Program-made: the position numbers and the translations under genes
Part shown: piece by piece, positions 23,872 to 32,107 of the stretch
Position numbering within the stretch: the first letter of the stretch is position 1
How the letters are laid out: every line of letters begins with the position of its first letter
Notes under the pieces: model-generated
What the model saw: only the letters and a program-made list of their open reading frames with translations
What the model was told of the DNA's origin: nothing
The model's database searches: none
From: Aequorivita sp. HC6-5
GTDB taxonomy: Bacteria; Bacteroidota; Bacteroidia; Flavobacteriales; Flavobacteriaceae
Assembly (NCBI GenBank): GCA_905182755.1
Contig: CAJJCS010000002.1
Coordinates: forward strand, 579,001 to 643,000
Length of the DNA: 64,000 nt
Direction: 5' to 3'

Positions 23872-26352
23872 ATGAAAAACAGTACACTATTATTTGGTTT
23901 GGCAGCTTTATTGTCTGTAACCAATGCTTTGTCACAAACCCTAGCAGAGCGTCAAGTAATCACCGCAAATTATGATCAGCAGGCTCTTACTCTTTTAGAG
24001 GCTGAATTAAGGCAAGACTTTGAAACCAATCAAAGAATCGCCTTTGAGATGGCCGCTCAAAAGGGATGGGAAACCCACATAACATTACCAAACGGAGGTA
24101 ACGCTCTTCTAGTTGGTGTTTTTGATGATGGAACCCCAAAATACTATACCACAGATAACCGTGAGGGCGCTATTACAACTAGAGCAAATACAGTTAATAC
24201 TGGCGGTGTAGCAGGCTTAGATCTTAACGGGGAGAACATGATTGGTGGTGTTTGGGATGGTGGCCGTGTTAGAGATACTCATAATCTTTTAGAAAATAGG
24301 ACAAGCCAGATTGACAACCCTGGAAGTATCAGCAACCATTCTACTCATGTATCGGGTACCATGATAGGATCTGCAAGTCAAATCAATGGCCAAGCCAAGG
24401 GTATGGCTCCAATGGCAGAACTAATAACCTATGATTTTAGTGCAGATGAGCCAGAGATGACAAATGCTGCAGCAAATGGCTTGCTAATTTCTAACCATAG
24501 TTATGGTATTGCAAGTAGTAATGTACCTCTTTGGTATATTGGCTATTATGATAGTAATGCAAGAGATATAGACAGAATAGTATACAATGCACCTTACTAC
24601 TTGCCAATTTGTTCTGCCGGGAATGACCGTCAATCTGGAGAAAACACTGCAGATGGTGGCTATGATTACCTTACAGATAAAAGTGTGGCAAAAAACAATA
24701 TTGTTGTTGCAGCTACCTTTGAAGTTTTAAATTATGAAGATGCTAGTGATGTTTTTATGTCTAGCTTTAGTAGCTGGGGTCCAACAGATGATGGACGCAT
24801 AAAACCAGACATCTCTGCAAAAGGGGTAAACATGTATTCTTGTTCTGGGGGTTCAAACGCTTCATACACTAACATGAGCGGTACCTCAATGGCGACTCCA
24901 AATGTGTCAGGAAGTTTATTGTTATTACAACAACATTACAATGATTTAAACGGCGAGTATATGCTGGCCTCTACCTTAAGAGCTTTAGCACTTCACACCG
25001 CAGATGAGGCAGGTTTTGCACCGGGTCCAGATTATAGATTTGGTTGGGGGCTCTTAAACACTCAGCGTGCTGCCCAAGTAATCTCACAAGATAGTAATGA
25101 GAGTATGATTATTACTGAAACCTTAGATGCCAACGATGTGTATACCTACACCTTTAAATCAGATGGTACTCAGGACATATCTGCCACCATTGCCTGGACA
25201 GATCCCGCAGCTAATCCATTACCAGGAGGAAACGAAGATGTAGCTACGCCAAGTCTTGTAAATGACCTTGATTTACGAATTTCTCAAGATGGAGGAGTTA
25301 CTTTTTTGCCATGGATTTTAGATGTTGCTTCGCCAACTGCTGGCGCAACAACTGGAGATAATGTTGTGGATAATGTAGAGAAAATAGAAATTAATGCTCC
25401 TGAGGGTGGAGATTATATTGTTCGTGTATCTCACAAAGGGCAATTGCTTGTTAATGATAGTCAAGTATTTTCTTTGGTTTTAGAAGGTATCTCAAGTGAA
25501 GGTTTTATGGTTTCTACCACCAACGCAAATGTGTTAACATGTCCAGAGCTTCAAACGGCTACTTTTAACATAGACGTTACTTTTGATGAAGGTTTTGATG
25601 ATACCGTTGTATTAACTTTTGATGCGGCGCCAGAAGGCACTACGGCCACTATTGTTCCTAGTTCTGTTACTGAAACTGCCACAGCTGTATTAACCATAGA
25701 AGGTATTGACGTTTTAGCATTTGGATCTTATCCTATAGTAATTACAGCAACAGGGACTAGCCAAACAACAAACACCTATGTTGCTTTAGAAATAACAGAT
25801 GATATTCAAGTTGGATTAGTTGAGCTGGATTCTCCATCAAATAATTCTCAAAACAGACCTATTGACGGCTTAGAATTAGAGTGGGAACAGGCAAGCAATG
25901 CAACCTTGGGGTATGAGTATGAAGTAGCCTTAGAGGATACTTTTGATACTGTTGTTATCACAGGTACAACCTTAGACTTGACAACTACATTAAATGGTTT
26001 GTCTTATGAGACCGAATATTTTTGGAGAGTAAGTGGTGTTAATGAATGTTCTTCTGGAACCTATGACGGGTTTAGAAGATTTGTTACCGAGGCAGAGTTG
26101 GCTATCGATGACAACCAGATTCAATCACTCATGGTGTATCCAAATCCTGCAAATGCACTAGTTACTATAGAATCACCAGTGAGTACATTAGAGCGTATTT
26201 CTGTATATTCTATAACAGGAGTACTATTACTAGAAAAAGAGGTTTCAGCAAACCAAGCAACCATTGATGTATCAGGTTTTGCCTCAGGGACCTATTTTGT
26301 AAAGGCTACTACAAAAAATGCGAGTAGTGTAATACAGGTTTTAAAGAACTAG
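23872..26352 (+). CDS. Secreted S8 subtilisin-like serine peptidase, T9SS substrate (intact copy 2)
   Basis: 826 residues with signal peptide ending at ALSQ. The S8 catalytic triad is D129 (VWDGG), H156 (HSTHVSGT) and S339 (SGTSMATPNVSG); SAGND supplies the oxyanion asparagine. After the peptidase domain come a proprotein-convertase-like beta region, a module with repeated acidic beta strands (about 560-650), a fibronectin-III-like domain and a type IX sorting domain (VYPNPANALVTIE to IQVLKN). Upstream 20 bases resemble those before copy 1. It is probably an extracellular protease for protein scavenging. It lies tail-to-tail with the nuclease gene, separated by a strong two-way terminator. 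Confidence 0.93.
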   Translation: MKNSTLLFGLAALLSVTNALSQTLAERQVITANYDQQALTLLEAELRQDFETNQRIAFEMAAQKGWETHITLPNGGNALLVGVFDDGTPKYYTTDNREGAITTRANTVNTGGVAGLDLNGENMIGGVWDGGRVRDTHNLLENRTSQIDNPGSISNHSTHVSGTMIGSASQINGQAKGMAPMAELITYDFSADEPEMTNAAANGLLISNHSYGIASSNVPLWYIGYYDSNARDIDRIVYNAPYYLPICSAGNDRQSGENTADGGYDYLTDKSVAKNNIVVAATFEVLNYEDASDVFMSSFSSWGPTDDGRIKPDISAKGVNMYSCSGGSNASYTNMSGTSMATPNVSGSLLLLQQHYNDLNGEYMLASTLRALALHTADEAGFAPGPDYRFGWGLLNTQRAAQVISQDSNESMIITETLDANDVYTYTFKSDGTQDISATIAWTDPAANPLPGGNEDVATPSLVNDLDLRISQDGGVTFLPWILDVASPTAGATTGDNVVDNVEKIEINAPEGGDYIVRVSHKGQLLVNDSQVFSLVLEGISSEGFMVSTTNANVLTCPELQTATFNIDVTFDEGFDDTVVLTFDAAPEGTTATIVPSSVTETATAVLTIEGIDVLAFGSYPIVITATGTSQTTNTYVALEITDDIQVGLVELDSPSNNSQNRPIDGLELEWEQASNATLGYEYEVALEDTFDTVVITGTTLDLTTTLNGLSYETEYFWRVSGVNECSSGTYDGFRRFVTEAELAIDDNQIQSLMVYPNPANALVTIESPVSTLERISVYSITGVLLLEKEVSANQATIDVSGFASGTYFVKATTKNASSVIQVLKN

Positions 26353-26370
26353 ATCGTATCCTATTATATA

Positions 26371-26408
26371 AAAAAAGTCCCGAGCTATATATAGCTCGGG
26401 ACTTTTTT
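26371..26408. terminator. Bidirectional terminator, 17-bp perfect stem
   Basis: AAAAAAGTCCCGAGCTA (26371-26387) pairs with its exact complement at 26392-26408 around a 4-base loop. A/T runs on both sides allow termination of the S8 peptidase gene (+) and of the nuclease gene (-). Confidence 0.95.
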
Positions 26409-26452
26409 TGTACAATGTGTTTTACAAAAATAAATTGATAGCTAAAACAGCC

Positions 26453-27497
26453 TTACTTTATTACTAATTTTTGTGTTGTTCTTACTTCTTCTGGGGTTTC
26501 TATTGTTAGGATATAGATGCCAGATGCAAGGGTAGAAACATCCATACTTTGGTTTGCTTTAATAGAAGGAACTTCTTTAATTTTCTTACCAGAGATACTA
26601 TAGATACTAATAGATATGTTTGTTTGGCTATCACTTGAACTAATAGCTATAGGACTCTATTGCTGGGTTAGGATAAATAGTAAACCCTTGCTCGTTGTTG
26701 TTTCCAATACCAAGGTTTCCCCAACGGTCTTCTGCGGGCGCTCCTCCCCAAATAATAGTCGCAAGATATGGATTGTCTATAAACGGGTTTCTATTTCCAT
26801 AGGCCGTCTCTAAATAGTTATTTCTTTGGTCTTCGAAGGTAGGATCTACCGGGTCATCAACATTCCATTGCAGGTATACTTGTAGCATATTATTGCCACT
26901 TTGCAGAGGCCCTGATCCATTTAATGAAGGCAGGCATCTTTCTCCATAACGGGTATACATATACATCATCATTCTAGCTACATCTCCTTTCCACTCGTCA
27001 CCAGGATACCAATTTCCACCCACAGATGCAGCTGTTCCAGAACCTGAAGCAAACTTCTTGTTACCTCGGTTTCCATTCATTTGCACATCACTAGATCTTA
27101 GGTTGTGAGGATCTGCAACAATACCCGTGAAAATATTACTAGTTCCACCCATTTCCGGGTCTGCGTTGCTACGTGCAAAAACGTGTTCTCTATTAAAATT
27201 ACAAGAATTACCTCCAAATTCTTGTTTATTTCTAGTACGGTCGGTCACACAACTTGAGTTGTTATATCCATACACTAATAACACGTTTTGACTGTTGTCT
27301 GGATCTTCATCTGTTTCTAACATGGTATCACGAACATCACCATAGGTAAATGTTGTGTTGTCAATATCAATCTTATCTTGAAGTTCATTGTATAATGCCT
27401 CTCCTGTAAGGGTAAGGTTTACATTGTTATAGTACGGTTGTTGCGCAAATAATATGCTTGTAATGCTTAAGCAAAAAAGTAGTTGTAATGTTCTCAT
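26453..27497 (-). CDS. Secreted endonuclease I-family nuclease with T9SS sorting domain
   Basis: The signal peptide (MRTLQLLFCLSITSILFAQ) is followed by the endonuclease I (EndA/NucM) His-Me-finger domain. Recognisable parts are CNFNREHVFARS, IVADPHNLRSSDVQMNGNRGNKKF and YPGDEWKGDVARMMMYMYTRYG. One extra base near 26652 hides the sorting domain (FTIYPNPAIES, then SIYSISGKKIKEVPS, ending TQKLVIK). About 347 residues when repaired. Its ATG directly abuts the stop codon of the upstream methyltransferase gene, so the two are probably cotranscribed. The expected activity is degradation of extracellular DNA or RNA. Confidence 0.88.
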
Positions 27498-28712
27498 TTA
27501 TATATTTTTTTTAAGTAATGCCATATAAAATCCATCAAATCCAGAACTTGAAGGAAGAATTTTTTCGTCTTTTACAAATGTAAAGTTTTCTCCAGCATTA
27601 CGCTTTAGAAATGCTTTTACTTGTTTTTCATTCTCACTTGGTAATATAGAACAAGTAGCGTACACTAGATCTCCTCCTGGTTTTACCATTCTAGAATAGG
27701 AGTCTAAAATTTCACTTTGAGTTACTTTAATTTCCTCTAAAAAATCAGGATTCATTTTCCATTTAGCATCTGGGTTTCTTCTTAATACACCTAGTCCAGT
27801 ACAAGGAGAGTCTATAAGTACTTTATCTGCTTTTTCTAAAAGTTTTTTAATAACCTTGGTAGAATCTATAGTTCTAGTTTCTATGTTATGAATACCATTA
27901 CGACGAGCACGTCTTTTTAGCTCATTTAATTTATTTTCATAAATATCCATGGAGACCACCTGCCCTTTGTTTTCCATCAGTGAGGCAATATGCAAGCTTT
28001 TACCTCCAGCACCAGCACATGCATCTATAATGCGCATACCAGGCTTTGGATCTAGAAGCGCTGCTACTTTTTGCGAAGATGCATCTTGTACTTCAAACCA
28101 ACCCTTTTTAAAGGCATCTGTGATAAACACATTTGCACGCTCTCTTAAGACCAGCGCGTGAGGGTATCCTTTAATTGTTTTTGTGAGTATTTCATCTTCT
28201 TTTAAGGCTAGTTGCAGATCCTCAAGTGTTGCTTTTAATGGGTTTACTCTTAAAACCACTTCAGCTTGCTTGTTTAATGCCGCCAACTCTTTGTCCCATT
28301 TTTTACCTAATTCTTTTACACCCAACTCATCCAACCAATCTGGAATAGACTCCCTGATTTTTCTTGTTTTTGATAATTCATCAAAACGACCTTTAATACG
28401 CCTTGTTGGAGTTTCTTCAAATTGTGTCCAGTCTTTAGGTATGGCTATGCCTTTTAGGGTACACCAAACAGCAAACATTCTGTACAGATTACCGCGAGAG
28501 AAAGGAGCTTGCACCTCTGCAATCTCTTCATAAAGGCGTTTCCACCTCACTATGTCATAGGTGGTTTCTGCAATAAAACTGCGGTCTCTTGAGCCCCAGC
28601 GTTTGTCTTTTTTCAGGGTGGCTCTTAATACTTTATCGGCTTGTTTTTGCTCATTAAAAATAAGGTCTAATGAATCAATAGTAGCAAAAACAAGGGTTCT
28701 GTGTAATCTCAT
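27498..28712 (-). CDS. RsmB/NOP2-family RNA m5C methyltransferase
   Basis: The start at 28712 (MRLHRTLVFATIDSLDLIF) is preferred over an ATG 15 codons upstream, because family sequence begins there. An N-terminal NusB-like region is followed by the SAM-binding motif DACAGAGGKSLHIASL. The two methyltransferase cysteines sit in DSPCTGLGVLRRNPDAKWK and ATCSILPSENE. About 404 residues. The enzyme methylates cytosine in rRNA or tRNA; the exact base cannot be told. The gene is intact and overlaps nothing downstream except by direct contact with the nuclease start. Confidence 0.9.
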   Translation of the reverse strand: MRLHRTLVFATIDSLDLIFNEQKQADKVLRATLKKDKRWGSRDRSFIAETTYDIVRWKRLYEEIAEVQAPFSRGNLYRMFAVWCTLKGIAIPKDWTQFEETPTRRIKGRFDELSKTRKIRESIPDWLDELGVKELGKKWDKELAALNKQAEVVLRVNPLKATLEDLQLALKEDEILTKTIKGYPHALVLRERANVFITDAFKKGWFEVQDASSQKVAALLDPKPGMRIIDACAGAGGKSLHIASLMENKGQVVSMDIYENKLNELKRRARRNGIHNIETRTIDSTKVIKKLLEKADKVLIDSPCTGLGVLRRNPDAKWKMNPDFLEEIKVTQSEILDSYSRMVKPGGDLVYATCSILPSENEKQVKAFLKRNAGENFTFVKDEKILPSSSGFDGFYMALLKKNI

Positions 28713-28813
28713 AGGTAAATAATAAACAGCATTTTGTATGCTTGAATGCGTGTGCAAAGGTATCTTATTTTCAACGATTTGTTTTGGTTACTTTTACTAA
28801 AAATAATAAGACA

Positions 28814-29857
28814 ATGAAACATCTTTTAAGTATCATAATAGCCCTTGTAATATGTGGTTCTTGTTCAAGGCAAAAAAAAGAGTCTTTTACACGTGTTAGT
28901 ATTTCAGAAATATTTACAGATAGCTTAAGCATCCGTGCTATTGTTGCCCAAGATACCTCACGTGTATGGTTTGCGGCCAATAAAGGTGTTGTTGGGCTTG
29001 TAGATGGAAATACCCCTAAACTTGCAACGGTAACCTATGATAACAAGTTGCTCCATTTTAGGGCTATAGCCAAGACACAGGACGCTGTTTTTGTTTTAAG
29101 TATTGATACCCCTGCGGTTTTATATAAAATTGACGTTAAAGATAACGAGGCTTCTAATATGCAAGAAGTATACCTTGAAACCGGTGAGGGCGTTTTTTAC
29201 GATGCAATTTCTTTCTGGAATAACCAAGAGGGTATTGCTATGGGAGATCCTATAGGTGGCTGTCTTTCTATTATTATAACCAGAGATGGAGGTGATTCTT
29301 GGTCTAAATTGTCTTGTGATTTCTTGCCATCTGTAGTGGTTGGTGAAGCTGCATTTGCAGCTAGTAACTCTAACATAGCAATTTATGGAGATCATACATG
29401 GATTGTAACAGGAGGACAGAGGGCCCGTGTATTTCATTCTCCAGATAAAGGTAATACTTGGGCCGTGTATGATACTCCTATTTTGCAAGGAGGTGTTATG
29501 ACGGGTATTTATAGTGTTGATTTTTTGGATGCTAACACGGGTGTTGTTTTTGGCGGAAACTGGGATGATAAAGAATTTAATCAGGGTAATAAAGCCATTA
29601 CCAAAGATGGTGGAAAAACATGGAGTTTACTCAGTAATGGCGCCGGCCCTGGATATAGATCTTCAGTATCTTTTGTTCCTGGCACAAAAGGGCAGGGCAT
29701 TGTTGCGGTTGGGTCACCGGGTATTTCTTATAGTAGTGATCAAGGTGTTACCTGGAGTGAATTATCTAAAGAGGGCTTTTATGCTATTTCTTTTGTAAAT
29801 GATAGCGTTGCTTTTGCCAGTGGAAGCAAGAAAATTTCAAAAATAGTATTTAGGTAA
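28814..29857 (+). CDS. Lipoprotein with BNR/Ycf48-like beta-propeller repeats
   Basis: Start ATG at 28814 (MKHLLSIIIALVICGSCSRQ) gives a good lipobox; longer starts lack one. 347 residues with repeated Asp-box/BNR-like strands (TRDGGDSWSKL, SPDKGNTWAVY, TKDGGKTWSLL, SSDQGVTWSEL), about five to seven propeller blades. Such proteins are often annotated as oxidoreductase or photosynthesis-assembly-like in Bacteroidota. No catalytic residues can be defended. It is divergent from the methyltransferase gene across about 100 bases. Confidence 0.8.
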   Translation: MKHLLSIIIALVICGSCSRQKKESFTRVSISEIFTDSLSIRAIVAQDTSRVWFAANKGVVGLVDGNTPKLATVTYDNKLLHFRAIAKTQDAVFVLSIDTPAVLYKIDVKDNEASNMQEVYLETGEGVFYDAISFWNNQEGIAMGDPIGGCLSIIITRDGGDSWSKLSCDFLPSVVVGEAAFAASNSNIAIYGDHTWIVTGGQRARVFHSPDKGNTWAVYDTPILQGGVMTGIYSVDFLDANTGVVFGGNWDDKEFNQGNKAITKDGGKTWSLLSNGAGPGYRSSVSFVPGTKGQGIVAVGSPGISYSSDQGVTWSELSKEGFYAISFVNDSVAFASGSKKISKIVFR

Positions 29858-29934
29858 TTTATATAAAAACCGATTAAACGCAGTTAAATAAGATAAAATA
29901 CAAATTAATCCTTTTTTTGTAGGAAAATTCTTTC

Positions 29935-29942
29935 TATATTTG
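29935..29942 (+). promoter_or_regulatory. Candidate -7 box (TATATTTG) of small RNA unit 1
   Basis: TATATTTG matches the Bacteroidota -7 consensus TAnnTTTG. A TTTG lies at 29916-29919, but the spacing of 15 bases is shorter than usual for a -33 element. Confidence 0.5.
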
Positions 29943-29948
29943 TTTCAG

Positions 29949-30034
29949 GTTAATTTTTGAAACTTTTATTATATGCCTCAAATGTAATATGAGTTCACAA
30001 ATGGCGAGAATAGCGGGGGCTTTCTCGCCATTTT
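29949..30034 (+). ncRNA. Candidate small RNA, unit 1 (about 85 nt)
   Basis: A transcript starting about seven bases after the -7 box would carry TGCCTCAAATGT (29974-29985). It would end in a 12-bp hairpin: AAATGGCGAGAA at 29999-30010 paired with TTCTCGCCATTT at 30022-30033. The same arrangement recurs at 30180-30259. No open reading frame explains it. The family is not recognised with certainty; flavobacterial 6S-like or Flavo-1-type RNAs are possibilities only. Confidence 0.45.
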
Positions 30035-30165
30035 ATGTTTTACTAATATCTATTTTAAGTACGAGTAGGTATGCGATAACAAATCAAAAATTAAAATAAA
30101 AACGATAAAGTGTAAGTAAAACACGGTAAAAATCATTTTTTTATAGTCTAGTCTAAATAAAGAGT

Positions 30166-30173
30166 TATATTTG
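30166..30173 (+). promoter_or_regulatory. Candidate -7 box (TATATTTG) of small RNA unit 2
   Basis: The same eight bases as in unit 1. The distance to the shared downstream motif is 31 bases, against 32 in unit 1. No clear TTTG -33 element was found. Confidence 0.5.
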
Positions 30174-30179
30174 TACCAT

Positions 30180-30259
30180 ACTTATGTTAGTAATTTAGGC
30201 ACGTGCCCCAAATGTGTTTAACAAAAATTCAAGAGCAGTTTCCCAACTGCTCTTTTTTT
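30180..30259 (+). ncRNA. Candidate small RNA, unit 2 (about 80 nt)
   Basis: It contains TGCCCCAAATGT (30204-30215) and ends in a textbook terminator: AAGAGCAGTT (30231-30240) pairs with AACTGCTCTT (30245-30254), followed by a T run. The T run is on the + strand, while the nearest + strand gene ends 375 bases upstream. A short independent transcript therefore explains the terminator better than read-through. Confidence 0.5.
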
Positions 30260-30276
30260 ATGCAATACAGGAGTCT

Positions 30277-32103
30277 TTAGGCTAAGGATTGCATCTCAAC
30301 AAGGCTGTAATACATTCCTTTTTTTGCTAATAAATCTGCGTGTTTTCCTTGCTCAACAATACATCCTTTATTAAGTACTACAATAGTATCAGCATTTTGA
30401 ATGGTAGAGAGCCTGTGGGCAATGACAATAGAAGTTCTATTTTTCATCATGTTTTCTAAGGCGTTTTGAACCAGGCGTTCACTTTCTGTATCTAGGGCAG
30501 AGGTGGCCTCATCTAGAATCATAATAGGAGGATTTTTCAGTACCGCCCTTGCAATACTTAGGCGCTGCTTTTGGCCACCACTTAATTTATTACCACTATC
30601 ACCAATATTGGTATCTATAGTTTTAGGCAATTCTTTTACAAACTCCCAAGCATTTGCAATCTTTAAAGCTGCAATAATTTCTGGATCTGTAGCATTTTCT
30701 TTTCCAATGCGTAAATTTTCTCTAATGGTGTCATTAAACAAAATAGAGTCTTGGGTTACAAGCCCAAGTAAACCTCTTAATGAGTTTTGAGTCATGTCTT
30801 TTATATCTATACCATCAATGGCTATACTCCCAGTATTTACATCATAAAAACGAGTAACCAGATTTGCAATGGTGCTTTTACCACTACCACTTTGCCCAAC
30901 TAGTGCAACGGTATGCCCTTTGGGTATTTCTAGACTAAAGTTTTGTAACACATTTTCTTGATCATACTTAAAGCTAATGTTGTCTATACGCATGGTGTTT
31001 GTAAAATCTTGTTTTACAATTGCATCTGGTTTGTCTGTGATACTAGATTTAGTTTCTAGAATCTCCAACACACGCTCTGCAGCCGCATTACCTCTTTTTA
31101 CACTATAACTTGCTTTGCTTATAGCCTTAGCAGGTGTAAGAATATTGTATGCAAGCCCCATATACACAATAAATGCCTCTGCCGGTAGTGTTTTATCTAC
31201 CAGTACCATAGATCCTCCATACCACAACAGTATAGATATTACTGCAATACCTAAAAATTCACTAGTAGGAGAGGCTAGGTTTTGTCTATTTAATAATGTG
31301 TTCGATGATTTAAAAAAGCGCATGGTAGAATCTTCAAATCTTTTTGAGAAAATCTTTTCTGCATTAAATCCTTTGATAATTTTTAAACCCCCTAATGTTT
31401 CCTCTAATAGAGATAAAAAATAGCCTTGTTCTTTTTGTACCTTATCACTATGGCTTTTTAGTGACTTTCCTATTTTTGAAATTAGAAAACCAGAAACAGG
31501 AATAAAAATAAAAACAAATAAGGTGAGCTCAGGGCTTATCGCAAGCATGGCTATAATGGTAAATAAAATCATTAGAGGTTCTCTAACTATTAGCTCCAGT
31601 ATAGACAAAAAAGAGTGCTGTACCTCTAGTACATCATTGGTAATTCTAGCAATGGTATCTCCTTTTCTTTTTTCAGAATAGTGAGACACGGGAAGTGCTA
31701 CTGTTTTTCGGTACAACTCATTACGTAGGTCTTTTAATACACCATTTCTTAGAAATGTAATAAAATACATCGCCAAATAACCAAATAAATTTTTCAATAA
31801 AAAAGTAGCAATAACAAATACAATCATGATGGTAAGTGCACCCATCTCTCCAGAGGTCTCAATACGCTGGGTGATGTAAAAATTAGAAAACTGCTCAAAA
31901 TAATCTCCAATTTTTGTAATACCTAGGTAGGTAGGTTTTACCAATACTTTTTCTCCATTTCCGAATAATACCTTTAGCATTGGCATTAGAGAAACAAAGG
32001 CCAGGGTTCCAAAAAAAGCATAGAATACATTGGCAATGATGTTTAACACCGCGTACTTTTTGTAGGGCCTTGCGTAGTCTAGTATTTTTTTGAAGTAATT
32101 CAT
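30277..32103 (-). CDS. MsbA-like ABC transporter (fused permease and ATPase)
   Basis: 608 residues. The N-terminal half has about six membrane helices, including the segment ALTIMIVFVIATFLLKNLFG. The C-terminal ATPase has Walker A GQSGSGKST, signature LSGGQKQRLSIARA, Walker B ILDEATSALD and the H-loop IVIAHRLST. This is the exporter subfamily of MsbA/lipid flippases, working as a homodimer in the inner membrane. The substrate (lipid A precursor or another lipid) is not determined by the sequence. Five bases separate it from the upstream mutase gene, suggesting cotranscription. Confidence 0.9.
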   Translation of the reverse strand: MNYFKKILDYARPYKKYAVLNIIANVFYAFFGTLAFVSLMPMLKVLFGNGEKVLVKPTYLGITKIGDYFEQFSNFYITQRIETSGEMGALTIMIVFVIATFLLKNLFGYLAMYFITFLRNGVLKDLRNELYRKTVALPVSHYSEKRKGDTIARITNDVLEVQHSFLSILELIVREPLMILFTIIAMLAISPELTLFVFIFIPVSGFLISKIGKSLKSHSDKVQKEQGYFLSLLEETLGGLKIIKGFNAEKIFSKRFEDSTMRFFKSSNTLLNRQNLASPTSEFLGIAVISILLWYGGSMVLVDKTLPAEAFIVYMGLAYNILTPAKAISKASYSVKRGNAAAERVLEILETKSSITDKPDAIVKQDFTNTMRIDNISFKYDQENVLQNFSLEIPKGHTVALVGQSGSGKSTIANLVTRFYDVNTGSIAIDGIDIKDMTQNSLRGLLGLVTQDSILFNDTIRENLRIGKENATDPEIIAALKIANAWEFVKELPKTIDTNIGDSGNKLSGGQKQRLSIARAVLKNPPIMILDEATSALDTESERLVQNALENMMKNRTSIVIAHRLSTIQNADTIVVLNKGCIVEQGKHADLLAKKGMYYSLVEMQSLA

Positions 32104-32107
32104 AGGG

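Larger units (their letters stand above)
29858..30276. other. 419-base gap holding two tandem small-RNA-like units
   Basis: No protein gene is visible. The gap contains two units with the same order: a TATATTTG box, then TGCCYCAAATGT about 31 bases later, then a hairpin. These are listed separately. The 130 bases between them (about 30035-30165) are AT-rich and featureless. Confidence 0.6.

Noticed and set aside
29949-30259. tRNA genes
   Set aside because: No cloverleaf, T-loop GTTCRAnnC or CCA end could be fitted; the hairpins are of terminator type.
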